64,000 nucleotides of DNA from Echiichthys vipera (taxonomy: Eukaryota; Chordata; Actinopteri; Perciformes; Trachinidae): the NCBI GenBank assembly GCA_963691815.1, contig OY829658.1, forward strand, positions 19,395,731 to 19,459,730, read 5' to 3'. The notes beneath the pieces are model-generated. The model was not told the origin of the DNA, did not search any database, and saw only the letters and a list, made by a program, of their open reading frames with translations. A program made the position numbers and the translations under genes. Of this stretch, positions 1-10,204 are shown piece after piece (position 1 is the stretch's first letter; each line of letters begins with the position of its first letter).

Positions 1-631
1 AAAAACTACAAAGCCATTGCCTTCAGTGGCTCCGCCATCTGGGGCCACTTAGATGCCCGGCTGGTGGCAGCCTGACCCCCAGCACTAACACACTGATGTA
101 CACTCATACTCAGTGATGCCCTCATATACAGACACTGTTCAGTTCTTCTATAGCAGTCAGTGCTCACATTTCTGTTGGAGAAAAGAACAAATCTGGCTAT
201 TCAGATCCTCCCTCCCTGCCGCTCTGACTCTCTCTGGTTTGAATATAGGTCACTGAATTGAATTCCTGGAACATGGCCAGTTCACTCCTACTCAACCCCC
301 CCCACCTAGCACCACTCCCTCTCTATTTCCCTCTCTCCTCTCCCTCCATGTCCCTCGCTGTCACTCCTCCTATGAAACACAGGAAGTTACTTTCTTTTTC
401 TTTCCAGCAGCGGTGCTTTTTAAATATCGCTGAATACGTTGGAGGAAATCTGACCGTTAGGTGAAGCCTGGGTGGAGTCAAGCCGCTGAAAAAATAGTTT
501 GTGTTTCACTCCAAACTGTGGGTTGATATTGATATTCACATATCCTTCTTGACCTCCTTGAAAGAGTAAACACTGGCAGCTGTAGGTCACGAGTTTGCGA
601 TAAGGTGTTGAGAAATAACTGATAAATAGTT

Positions 632-676
632 TGTGTGCGTGTGCGTGTGCGTGTGTGTGTGCGTGTGTGTGTGTGT
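632..676 (+). repeat. (GT/GC)n microsatellite in dennd3 intron
   Basis: Alternating purine-pyrimidine GT with interspersed GC units directly upstream of the 684 acceptor. It also serves as the region before the polypyrimidine tract. Confidence 0.8.
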
Positions 677-683
677 TTTTCAG

Positions 684-781
684 GTCAGTTATGGGTGTCT
701 GTGAGCATGGGGAAGGTGATGGTGTTTGATGCCTCAAGCTGGTCCCTCACACACACCTGCAACGTTGGGAATGCAAGACTG
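684..781 (+). CDS. dennd3: dennd3 exon (first in window)
   Basis: The exon follows a tttttcag acceptor and ends CTG|GTAAAC. It encodes QLWVSVSMGKVMVFDASSW and following residues, a propeller strand pair. If the alternative AG five bases downstream (after 688) is used, the exon starts at TTA and the entry phase changes from 1 to 0. The preceding exon is not identifiable, so the start is uncertain by these five bases. Confidence 0.7.
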
Positions 782-783
782 GT

Positions 784-824
<41 letters not shown>

Positions 825-3800
825 TTAATCTTGATTTCTGCCAAGGAGTTATAACAAAACCAAAACAGATTGCCAGATTCTAGACTGTATTTAATTTAGA
901 TTAGGGGATTTCAAAGTCTGAGGCTGGGGGCCTTCCCTTATATTCTTTATGTTTATGGTTTTAACAATGTTAATGCTGCCCTCTTGGTCAGGACACTCTT
1001 GGAAAACAGATTTAATCTCAATGAGACTTGTACCTGGTTAAATAAAGTATATGTTTATTAGTTTCTGACTCTGGGAAAGTGGGAAAAAACAGTAAATATC
1101 CCGACTTTATCGCTGAACTTTCTCCTTAACAAAATCACACATTTAGGCTATCCTAATTCTTGTTTTGATAGATAATGTAATAATAAGAATATGTTTTCAC
1201 TTCCATTCACTGAACCTCCTCTGAAACTGTTTGGAGCTCCCCTGGGGAGGACCGTCTCACACTTTCAAACCTCTCAAGTGTTTGTACAAGCCACTCGAGT
1301 TAAGACAGCGTGGAGCACAGATGCATTTTAGAACTTTGGTTTAAATGAAAGACAAACTGTAGAAAAACATGCATATTGTATTAAAAATACTAGCTAATGC
1401 TGTTCTATTTCTTAATGTTGTTGTCAACTTAATGTTTTGTCAGTAAGTGACAGCACTTGAGGAGATGTTGGTTTCCTCACATCAGTGGACAGAATCAGCA
1501 GCACATGCATGCCACTGACATCAGATTCAGATAAAACTGTTTTCCTCAGGTTCATTTCTTCATCCGTATCTTCACACTTGCGCGTACATGTTTTGGGGAG
1601 TGTACAGTGTGTTTTGAATAGTTTTCATTCCCCCGAGACCAAAACATTTTCTGTGCAGACATAGACTTTCATAACAAGTGAAAGTTGTGTGAAGTGGAGG
1701 ATGTTCAAGGTAAATGAAGTTAAGGATGAGTGTTACGTTTTAAGGTTCTGTGCTAATCACTGACCTCTGCTCCAAGCATGCAGGTCACAGTCACATGAAA
1801 TATGTTAGCCAGTGTGGGTGTGGGCGGGTGTTTTCTCTAGACTCAACCATAATATTTGCACACAGATCACTACTAAGTCAAGTATTAAACATTTGGACCA
1901 CGTTCTTACTTCTACTGTAGCTACTTGAAGCAAGACAGATGATTAAAATAGCAACTGATTAGAAATATTAAGACATTTTGGGGACAAGCTATTAGAAAAA
2001 ATACACATTTTCAACTCTGTATGATTCTTTTTGGTTCTATTATTTAAATTTTTACTTTTTTATTTTTACAACAACAACACTACAACTGCAACTAAATGCA
2101 TTCTTTGAACATACTTTCATGTTGGTTATGTTTGAATCCGTAAAAAAGGGGCTATGATATTTGACGCACTGGTGCAGAGAGGACAGTATGTTTAGAAGTA
2201 GAAGTGTAGATTATTAGACGATGCTACAACCTAGTGGAGAATTCAAGTACTGCACAATTAATTTCCTCCATATTTCCCTCATATCGCTCTCTTCGACCCA
2301 GGCCTACTTAAATGCTGTCATTGTGCATACTCTAATGTACTTATGTTTCCAAACCTGCTGTTGATCAACTTTTCTTTATATCAGAGCGGAAACTAACGAT
2401 TGTATTCACCATCGTTCCATCTGCAGGTTATTTTCTTGATTAATCAGTGAATTGTTTGGTCCCTAAAATGTCAGAAAAAAGTGAAAAGAAAGGTGGCTAG
2501 GGGAAGGTACGAACTGCACCTTAAGAAAAGACAAGCAAATTCACATGAATCTCTTTTCCCGAGTTGTTCTCTCTGCATCTGTAGAAAAATGTTTGTCATA
2601 ATTCTCTAAAGCACAAGGTGAAGTGTTCAAATGTTTAGGTTTGTAAGACCAACAGTCCAAAACCCAGAGGTTATCAATTTACTATCAAATAAGAGAAAGA
2701 AAATCACCAAATCCTCACGTTTTGGAAGATAGAACCAGTGAATGTTTGGCATTCATTGCTGGAAAAATAACTTAAAGAAATGATTTATTCATTATCAAAT
2801 AGTTACCGTTTCATTCTCAGTCAATTGACTAATTGCTAAACATTTACCTTGCTCTTAAGGAAACTAGTGACACTGATGAAAGCAGCTATAATCACTCAAG
2901 CAAGCATGTAGGCTACATGTGTCTTATGTTGCCTCCTCTCAACAGTCGCCCATTTAAAAATAAATAATCAAATAATATATTATTGATCCAAAAATGGTCC
3001 CTGAATGTTTGCATGTAATTCTCTCATATCTGTAGACACCCGGTTGCTACGTCTCTAGCTGTGTAACTCCTAATCCCTATCTTCCTCTCTCTCTGTTTGC
3101 AGAACTGCATGCTGGGAGTTGATAAGGACCAGGTCTGGATGGGCTCTGAGGATTCGGTTATCTACATCATCAGCATGGTGGCTATGGTCTGTAACAGACA
3201 GCTGACTGAACACAGGGCGGAGGTCACCGGACTGGCACTTGACACAGACAAGTACAGGTAACTGCTCAGGCTGCTCTAAACTCTTTACAGTTGGTTCAAA
3301 ATGCAGCTGCCAGGTTATTAACTAGGACCAGCCATTGGTGTCACCCTGTTCTTGCGTCCCTCCACTGGCTTCCTGTTATATTCAGATCCTATAATTAAAG
3401 TCCTGTTGATTACGGTACATTAAAGGCCCTGCAGTTAAATTTCTGATTTCCTTGTTACATTTCTCCACTCCCATTCTCAAACCCCGGTCTTTTATCCATC
3501 TCCCGCTTCCAACTGCAAAACGAAACATCATCATGCCTTTAACCCCAACTGTCAGAAATCTTTTGACTGTTTTAACGGCTTCTAAAACCCGTCTTTAGCA
3601 GCAAGTCCTTTTATAACTCTCCATCCCTGTCTTATGAGTTGGTTTGTTTTTGTTTGGTATGTCTGTCATTGTGCTCTATTTTATATTGTAATTTTTGTTT
3701 TTTAATTCATTTTGTGAAGCATTTTGTAACTGTTAAAAAGTGCTATATAAATAAAGCTTACTTACTAACACTCATACAGACATTTTGTGGATTACTCGAG

Positions 3801-4656
3801 TAGTAAACGAGCCACCTCAACTGTTAAAAAATGAAATGTCCTTTGCTATGTAGTCTTTCACGAATGTCTATTTTATTATATTTTGTAGTCAGTGGAAGTA
3901 CCTTGTCTTTTATTGATGCGTTGTTACTTATTTTGGCTGATGGTGTTTATGATTTGTTATGATTTTAAATGCTGTTTGTAGAAGTGTGTTGTAACTTTTT
4001 TTAACATTCTTACTGAACTTCAATGCCGTTAAATGAAATTATATTTAACTGCAACAGATGTGTAAATCAGTTCAAATATTCTTCAGCCAGAAGGTGGCGT
4101 ACTCCTGCAGCGCAGAGGGAAGCATCATGGTGTGGGACGTCTCGACACTTCAGGTCAGTTTCAAACCAGCACTTTGTTGTGTAATTCTCTTTTCAAGTAC
4201 TAAACAAAACAGCATGCTGTCATAAAAGATCAAGATTACCTAAAACTTCTGCTGTCAAACCGGAACTTTTTCATTCATAGCTGATTTTTGTGTCACTCAC
4301 CACTCAGGTGAAGAGGCACTTTCGTCTCTCCTGCGACCGCCTGCACACCATCTACAGCTGCAACGCAACGCTGTGGTGCTGTAAGTTTTACACTCTTTTG
4401 CTTGAACATTAAAAGAGAAAACTCAAGAGTTTATGAAGAAAACAGCATAATAACTCTCTCTCTCTCTCTCTCTCTCTCGCGCTCTCTATCTCGCGCTCTC
4501 CGTCTTTCTCTCGCTCTCTGTCTTTCTCTCCAGGCTCCAGGGACAATATAATGGAGGTGTGGAGGAACGGTTCATTGAAACATCGTCTGAATCTACCAGA
4601 GCAGCAAAAAGGTGTCACAGCTACATTCAGCTCAATACTGCTGTTACCTGAGGTAC

Positions 4657-4690
<34 letters not shown>

Positions 4691-5326
4691 CATAAACACA
4701 CACACACACACACACAGTCTCTGTTTTGTATTTGAGTGTGACCCTTTTTCCCTCCATGTGTTTGTATGTTAGACGGAGGAGCTGTGGAGTGTTTGTGTGG
4801 ACTCAGCAGAAGTGTGTATTTGGCATATTAAGGACACTACCAAACCGTATCACCGCGTGGCTCTACAGGACTGCAGCGGATGTTACTGCATGATCAAAGT
4901 TAAAAACCAGGTTAATACAGTACTGATGAACACACACAGAAAAGGTTTAAAGGTCCTATATTATGCTCATTTATCATATCTTAGTTGTATTTTGGGATTC
5001 CACTAGAACATGTCTGGCTGCTTTGATGTTAAAACACACATAACTTGGGACCTTTAAAAATACCTATAAATGGATTAAAATCCTGGCATTGATGAACCAT
5101 AAATCCACTGTCTGTCCTTTTGTCTCTCCAGGTGTGGGTCGGTGGTGTCGGCCGCAGTTCTACCAAAGGGAAGATTTACATTCTGGACACAGACCGCCAC
5201 CAGGTCCTGAAGGAGCTTCACGGCCACAACGACAAGGTGACAGCTCTCTGCTCTGCGGAGGATCGGTACGTCCTCAGCGGGGCTGGCAAACAAGACGGAA
5301 AGATCGCCATCTGGAAGGTGGAGTAG
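684..5326 (+). CDS. dennd3: DENND3-like protein, C-terminal WD40 exons (partial gene, 5' part outside window)
   Basis: Seven exons with GT-AG junctions and continuous phase encode about 281 residues ending in TAG at 5324-5326: 684-781, 3103-3257, 4087-4153, 4308-4380, 4534-4652, 4773-4910, 5132-5326. The product reads as a beta-propeller. Blade-closing strands with the W/F-D or I-W pattern recur: VMVFDASSW, IMVWDVS, MEVWRNG, VCIWHIKD, IAIWKVE, and ELHGHNDKVTALC resembles a GH-type blade start. In the DENND3 family this propeller follows the DENN module, which activates Rab12; the family is linked to membrane traffic and starvation-induced autophagy through ULK phosphorylation. The assignment rests on the WD40 character and on SLC45A4 being the next gene, as in human. 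The DENN domain itself is not in the window, so another WD40 protein is possible but less likely. Confidence 0.8.
785..822 (+). repeat. (CA)n microsatellite
   Basis: Pure CA array beginning a few bases after the donor of the first dennd3 exon in the window. Confidence 0.9.
2385..2845 (+). mobile_element. Dispersed teleost repeat of the 'aactaacgatt...gattaatc' type
   Basis: The segment begins aaactaacgattgtattc, continues with ttcttgattaatcagtg and tttggtccctaaaatgtcag, and ends with a cattatcaaatagtt/gactaattg tail. This order matches an abundant fish interspersed element known for ATCGATTAAT-type ends. Other pieces are in this window at 7236-7282, 15083-15130, 30183-30230 and 34387-34665. 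It lies in a dennd3 intron. The family name cannot be fixed by eye. Confidence 0.6.
3103..3257 (+). CDS. dennd3: dennd3 exon
   Basis: The 155-bp exon lies between ctgtttgcag and AG|GTAACT. It enters in phase 0 and leaves in phase 2. It encodes NCMLGVDKDQVWMGSEDSV and onward, with the 'VWxGSED-' strand typical of DENND3/LRRK-like propellers. The L2-type LINE tail starts just inside the following intron. Confidence 0.8.
3268..3770 (+). mobile_element. L2-like LINE, degenerate 3' end
   Basis: In one frame the segment reads QLVQNAAARLL...HPVLASLHWLPV, the hallmark C-terminus of L2/CR1-group ORF2 proteins, before hitting a stop. It ends with the tail gtgctatataaataaagc, as such elements often do in fish. 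The copy is 5'-truncated, has stop codons and sits in the dennd3 intron between the exons at 3103 and 4087. Confidence 0.75.
4087..4153 (+). CDS. dennd3: dennd3 exon
   Basis: The 67-bp exon follows attcttcag and ends CTTCAG|GTCAGT. It encodes the strand CSAEGSIMVWDVSTLQ. Its phase joins exactly to the neighbours. A second AG four bases downstream (ccag) would break the frame, which fixes the acceptor. Confidence 0.8.
4308..4380 (+). CDS. dennd3: dennd3 exon
   Basis: The 73-bp exon lies between caccactcag and the donor GTAAGT. It encodes VKRHFRLSCDRLHTIYSCN and onward, a loop rich in cysteine and histidine between two propeller blades. It leaves in phase 1. Confidence 0.8.
4453..4530 (+). repeat. 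CT-rich simple repeat / polypyrimidine tract
   Basis: Nearly pure CT array with a few CG interruptions immediately before the acceptor at 4533. It probably doubles as the splice polypyrimidine tract. Confidence 0.8.
4534..4652 (+). CDS. dennd3: dennd3 exon
   Basis: The 119-bp exon is preceded by a long CT-repeat polypyrimidine tract (4453-4533) and followed by GTACCA, then a (CA)n array in the next intron. It encodes the strand CSRDNIMEVWRNGSLKHRLN and a following helix or loop. Confidence 0.8.
4657..4714 (+). repeat. (CA)n microsatellite
   Basis: CA array with an internal tacacgcataa interruption, just after the dennd3 exon ending at 4652. Confidence 0.85.
4773..4910 (+). CDS. dennd3: dennd3 exon
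   Basis: The 138-bp phase-0 exon encodes 46 residues, including ELWSVCVDSAEVCIWHIKD, a complete propeller strand pair. The donor is GTTAAT, a weaker match than those of its neighbours. The following intron is only 221 bp and is about half filled by a small transposon. Confidence 0.8.
4951..5053 (+). mobile_element. Small TTAA-flanked MITE in dennd3 intron
   Basis: A 103-bp element is bounded by TTAA at 4947-4950 and 5054-5057. Its ends are inverted: AGGTCCTA on the left, and the reverse complement of the right end is AGGTCCCA. The interior (tattatgctcattt...ttttgggattccactagaacatg) matches the series of similar segments at 32269 and about 51400 in this window. TTAA target sites suggest mobilisation by a piggyBac-type transposase, which is an inference. 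Confidence 0.65.
5132..5326 (+). CDS. dennd3: dennd3 terminal coding exon
   Basis: The exon encodes VWVGGVGRSSTKGKIYILD, then the GH-type segment ELHGHNDKVTALC, and closes with DGKIAIWKVE and stop TAG. Ending the protein directly after the last W-K strand is typical of a closed propeller. Confidence 0.85.
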   Translation: MWVGGVGRSSTKGKIYILDTDRHQVLKELHGHNDKVTALCSAEDRYVLSGAGKQDGKIAIWKVE

Positions 5327-6571
5327 AGTGGTCGACCATCTGGAAACGGACTCATTTGAAAGTTTGAGGCGGTGTTCTTAAGGCCATCGCTCTGTTAAAA
5401 CTAACCGGGACTGTGAAACACGCTTGAGATAGTGCGAGAAAAGGAGTGAAGATCTGCGTTTGGAAAGCGGATCAAAATCACAACCTCGACTCAGCGTTTT
5501 GCATCTCAGAAATATGAAGGAATCAGACGCCGGTCATGTGAAGCAACAGGTTTACATAAGTGTCACCAACTGAGCAGCCTGCTATGAAGTGGTGATTTGC
5601 ATTTATAAATACTAACAACACGTTACTATTTGGGAACATGACAGACAAACGAAGACTGAAAAAAGAGAAGTGGGCACAAGTTCTGCACTTTTCTGAGGTT
5701 CGTACATTTTTTGTGTTGTCATTCCATGCCTTATTTAACTGTACCCTGTTTTGTATTGAGTTTGATCACACTAGTATTATCTGGGGACATTGTGTGACTA
5801 TTTCTACAGTTCAATGAAGTCAAATTACCCTGAAAACAAAACCCTTGGATTGGAGTTTTCACCATTACATGTGAAAGAAAAGGTTTATTTTAATGGCTTT
5901 AATAGACAATGTACAGCGGTGAGATTCACTCTGACGTGATGAGGCGACATATATGTTTCAAAACAGAGGAACAAGTTTAGAACTACGAAAACTGGGATCT
6001 GATAAATCACATAAATACACAATACACAAAATAAGGAGCAACCCCCAGTGATCTGCTCTTGTTTGTTTCCAGATACTTACCTCATAGTTTATTCGCTCTT
6101 CTTTATTTATTTACCTTACTGGTTGATATCAATGAGTAAAGGCAAACTGTTTTTATGTACAGAATGACAGAAGAGATGATGGTCGAGTCGAAATTCCTTT
6201 CTATAAAATGCTTTATATACATATTAAGAAATATAATGGATAATTTGAAGGCTACAAAATGCCTCTCATATGTTAAAATGTGTTTATAATCTGTAGACAT
6301 TTGTGTTCTGCACATTTTATTTAGATTTCTTAGTAGTTATTATTACAATAGTGTTATTTTTATGAACGAAGTGAAACAGAACAGACTGAAGTTTTTTATT
6401 TTCATTTTTTTCCTCTTCAAATCTTTCTGGGGTACTCGGTCAGAGTAAATGGCAGGAACACATCTGTTTTTTTTTCCTGTTTAACAAAAATATTTTAACA
6501 TCACATTTTGGTTCGTATCACGTGAGGTTCAACCTTTTTATAAATGTATTTATACACTGTGTATAACTGGA

Positions 6572-6577
6572 AATAAA
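6572..6577 (+). terminator. Candidate polyadenylation signal, dennd3
   Basis: Canonical AATAAA about 1.25 kb after the dennd3 stop codon, followed by T-rich sequence. Confidence 0.45.
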
Positions 6578-6838
6578 ATGCATTCCTTTTGTGAGCTAAA
6601 CTGATGATGATGCAAACAACTCTACCATTGATTTTTGAATATTGTCTTCGTATGAAACTGTATAATGTCTCCAAGACCGCTAACAAGATTTTATAATATT
6701 TAACCAACAGTGAACAAAGTAAATACACATTTTGTAAAGGAAGTCTTCAGTTGTCTTTAATTTCAACCAGAGCAAGTTTCATCAGGAGCAAATTTTCAGA
6801 ACTGTTCACTAAATTTTACCCTTTTAAAGAAATATTTA

Positions 6839-6844
6839 AATAAA
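6839..6844 (+). terminator. Second candidate polyadenylation signal, dennd3
   Basis: AATAAA followed by a G-rich stretch (ctggggggatg). It is an alternative distal end for the dennd3 transcript. Confidence 0.4.
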
Positions 6845-6870
6845 ACTGGGGGGATGCTAAAAATATATAA

Positions 6871-8351
6871 TTGAACTGTGAGGAAACCGCTCATGAGTAG
6901 AAACTCCTCCATTTAAAGGGACTTTTTTAAAAACAAGTTTTAGAGCATGCATTCATTACTGTGTCCATCCCAAATCTGATGCTGTATGCAAATTATTTCT
7001 CTAGTTATTTATAGTTGAACATTGAACTCGACCCCCGTGTTTCAGCACTTCCCAGAGTTCACCAGAAGAGGAGGCTGTTTGATACCAAGAGAAGTTAAAG
7101 TTGCAGCACGTTTTCTGACAAGAGTTAATGAATGTTCAGTTTCACAGATCAGAACCAACAATATCAATGTTATACGTCCATTTTCTTTATCAATCGATCT
7201 GACAGTTATTTTCTAGGCTAAAGTGTTAACCACTCTGTCTATAAAATGTTAGAAAATACTGACAAATTCCCATTATAATTTAATAAAAGAGGCCTTTCAA
7301 AGGCCTTTCTTCATCCGACCATCAGTACATTACCGAAAAAGCAACAAATCATCACATTTAAAAGAAGGAACTAAAAAAAAAGTGTAGTTTTTGTTAAAAG
7401 GACCTCCGGACCTACATTGTTACCTATTGTTTTTACTTCAAACCCTCACGGAAAATCCCTTCCACTCCGTCAAATACTGCATGTGTGCCTGCAGTTCGGT
7501 GCAGTTTTATTTGTGTAAGCATATATGTTGATGTGCATGTGTGTGCTGGACATTTTCATGTTATATAAAGCCATAAGCAGCAGCTGTTAATCTCCCACCA
7601 CGCAGGTCCACACATGCTTCAGCTGGAGTGGAGGATAAGTTGTTTTCTGTCTCCTGCTGCTCTTAATCAGTTTCCTCTTAAGCCATAAATGTTTACTTAC
7701 AGGAAGCAAAGGCTAGATTTAAGAAAAAAACAAACACAATTGCCATTTTGCTGCAACTTAGAGAAGGTAACTTTAGTAACTGTAGCAGCTAGTGGAGCAT
7801 TTTATGTTTTTAGTAAGACAAATTGACAAGGTGTTACTTCATTAAAGGATAAAACCGGTGTTATTCTAATTGTTTCTTACATTCAAAATTGTAGGGGAAG
7901 CTACTTTAAAAGCATAGCTTTGGAAGGAACTCATTACTTCCCACTGGAAGAAGTTAAACTAATGTAAAGCAAAGCCGCCTAACCCTGGACACCCCTCTGT
8001 CACCCCAATTGTGGCAAATTATTTTTTATCTCAGGCGACATTATTTTCTTTAAAAGGCCAGTTTTGAAGCAACACTTAAGATATTGGTATATGAAACTAG
8101 ACAGCATCCATTGAGTGTGTTTTTGGAAGAGGCTGCCCTGCCAGTTCATTTGTGTTTGTATAAAACTGCTATGATGGTGGACATTGGTTGAGTTTATGAG
8201 TGGTGTAAACATACACACACTCCAAGGGTTTACAAAGTTAGTAGTTTTCAGGGAATAAATAACTTAGGTTTGTGTGTGTGTTTCCGTGACACATCATGGT
8301 AGTTAGTCAGAGGCCTGAATGACAAGCAAAAACACATCAAAGTTGATCCCT
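6871..8351. other. Intergenic, no gene seen
   Basis: AT-rich sequence. A short fragment near 7236-7282 (tctataaaatgttagaaaat...) is a piece of the same dispersed repeat as at 2385. Open frames here are short and look like chance. Confidence 0.5.
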
Positions 8352-9873
8352 CTGAGTTCTCCTGCAGGTACGATGAACTACTTGGGGAATGAAGGACAGC
8401 TATAATTTGCTTATGTAACACAAAATGACATTCCAATGATTGAAAAAACAGCAACAAAGAGCGTACAAATGCAGAAAAACTGCTTTTGAAGGTTAAAAGC
8501 CTGAGGACTGACAGCTTCTGGATCTCCCTCTGCTTCTCCATGTGTATGAACATCCATACTGACTATGTAGTTTGGCTTCTGAAGTCTCATTTAACGAGGA
8601 ACTGATATCAAAACACAGACAGAAACATGAAGAGACAGAAGAAATGGGTGATGTGAGAAAGGAGAGTTTCCTGTTGTGGTAAAGAAAAAGAAAAAGAAAA
8701 GCAAAATAATTGTGTGCATTCAGTTTCGCTCATCTGAGACTAAATGTATATAACCTGAAAACAGCTGTTTTTCCAGAACACATTAAAACATAAACACCCC
8801 AAATCATCATCATCTAGAGTTAAAAAGCATATTTTTTCTGTTTAGCCGAAACATCAAGGGGACCAGAAGAGGAGTTGAAAAGTAAATAAAGGAGAAAAAC
8901 AGTGAGGTGAGATCCAGAGACTAGAGCCCTCTGAACATTAGTTAAAAAATATTGATCAGGACGCTTGTTCTTTTGCACATGCGCTACGCAAAGGTGAAAG
9001 GGTAGATCAAGGGTGTGGTGGTTGCTGCCTGTCTGATGCATTGTGAAGGGCATTCCTTCACAGGGGCCTCAATAGCAGTAAAGAAGCAATGGTAAAATAT
9101 AAGATATAATTCCTTGCAGAATAGTAGTTTTATGTTACTGCTCCACAACTCTGACTGTCAACACGTAAATTATCAGTCTTCTCTCAACACGTCCCTGTCG
9201 TTCTCTCTCGGATTTAAAGCACATGTCATCACTTTGACATGAAAAGCTTCAGGTTAAATTCCTGCATCGCTCAATTTACTGTTGATAACATCGCATCATT
9301 ATCTTATACTGTATTTATGGTTACGTGTTTATGCAGGTTATGACAGACTGGTAAACAGGACAGAAGAAGAATCTCGGACAAGTGAAATGACAGAGAGCAC
9401 ACAAGTTACTACATGTCGGTTAGAGTTGCACTCTTTAATTATGTCTTTACATCGGGCATATTTTTGACTCTAGATGATGATAATGATCATTTTTGGGTGT
9501 TTATGTTTGACATGTGTACTGGAAAAACAGCTGTTTTCAGTTAATATACATTTAGTCTCAGATGCACAAAAATATTTTTTCTGTTTCCTGTCTCACATCA
9601 CCCATTTCTTCTGTCTCTTCATGTTTCTGTCTGTGTTTGGATATCAGTTCCTCGTTAAATGAGGCTTCAGAAGCCAAACTACATAGTCAGTATGGATGTT
9701 CATACACATGGAGAAGCAGAGGGAGATCCAGAAGCTGACAGCCCTCAGGCTTTTTTGCATATGTACGCTCTTTGTTGCTGTTCTTTCAAACATTGGAATG
9801 TCACATTGCGTGACATGAGAAAATTATAGCTGTCATTCATCCCCCGGGTAGTTCATCCTACCTACAGAGAGAG
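8352..9873. repeat. Large foldback (inverted repeat) structure
   Basis: The left arm (about 8352-8825) and right arm (about 9460-9873) are reverse complements with high visible similarity. Shared blocks include acatagtcagtatggatg, gagaagcagagggagatcc, ttcagaagccaaact and gctgttttcag, around a spacer of about 640 bp. A third partial copy in the right-arm orientation lies at about 11530-11602. This is the form of a foldback element or two head-to-head copies of one repeat. No transposase frame is visible. Confidence 0.75.
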
Positions 9874-9923
9874 CAAGTTAGATGTGTTTAAGACACCTTT
9901 GACGCAGGTTTCATGACCTATAG

Positions 9924-10166
9924 CAGTAGTTCCCAAACCTGGGGGTGCGAACCCTAAGGGGGTCCTGGAGTTCAGTGTTGTTGAGTTATATAAGAGGGGG
10001 GGGGGGGGGGGGGGGGGTTAGGGCACAGTGAGGCTAAATATACATGATTTATATTTAGTTTATGGAAGGACTGCCACTGACGCGTAAAGCAGAAACGCCA
10101 CAACTAACACAATAAAGATAAGATAAGATTTACGCATAAGGATGCAGAAAGGTTTGGAAAACACGG
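9924..10166. mobile_element. hAT-like MITE with 8-bp target duplication
   Basis: The 243-bp element starts CAGTAGTTCCCAAACCT and ends AGGTTTGGAAAACACGG. These termini are inverted, with 13 of 17 positions matching. It is flanked on both sides by the exact 8-mer ACCTATAG (9916-9923 and 10167-10174). The 8-bp duplication and the CAGTGGTTCCCAAA-type terminus are hAT superfamily features. It contains a 22-base G run and no open frame. Confidence 0.8.
9996..10017 (+). repeat. G22 homopolymer
   Basis: Uninterrupted run of 22 G inside the hAT-like element. The true length is uncertain because such runs sequence poorly. Confidence 0.9.
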
Positions 10167-10173
10167 ACCTATA

Positions 10174-10204
10174 GAGTTATGCACCCTATAGAGGCGCATA
10201 ACTC
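10174..10204. repeat. Short perfect hairpin
   Basis: AGAGTTATGC and GCATAACTCT form 10-bp inverted arms beside the right target duplication of the hAT-like element. The base following the duplication lies within the stem. Confidence 0.6.

Larger units (their letters stand above)
5327..6870 (+). other. dennd3: dennd3 3' UTR (inferred)
   Basis: AT-rich non-coding sequence follows the dennd3 stop codon. AATAAA hexamers occur at 6572-6577 and 6839-6844, giving an inferred 3' UTR of about 1.25 to 1.55 kb. No open frame in it looks coding. The exact cleavage site cannot be seen. Confidence 0.55.

Noticed and set aside
1..75. Open frame KNYKAIAFSGSAIWGHLD and onward at the left edge, possibly the preceding dennd3 exon
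   Set aside because: It ends in TGA at 73-75. The only internal donor (CTG|GTGGCA) is weak and would need the alternative acceptor of the next exon. Possible but not supported.
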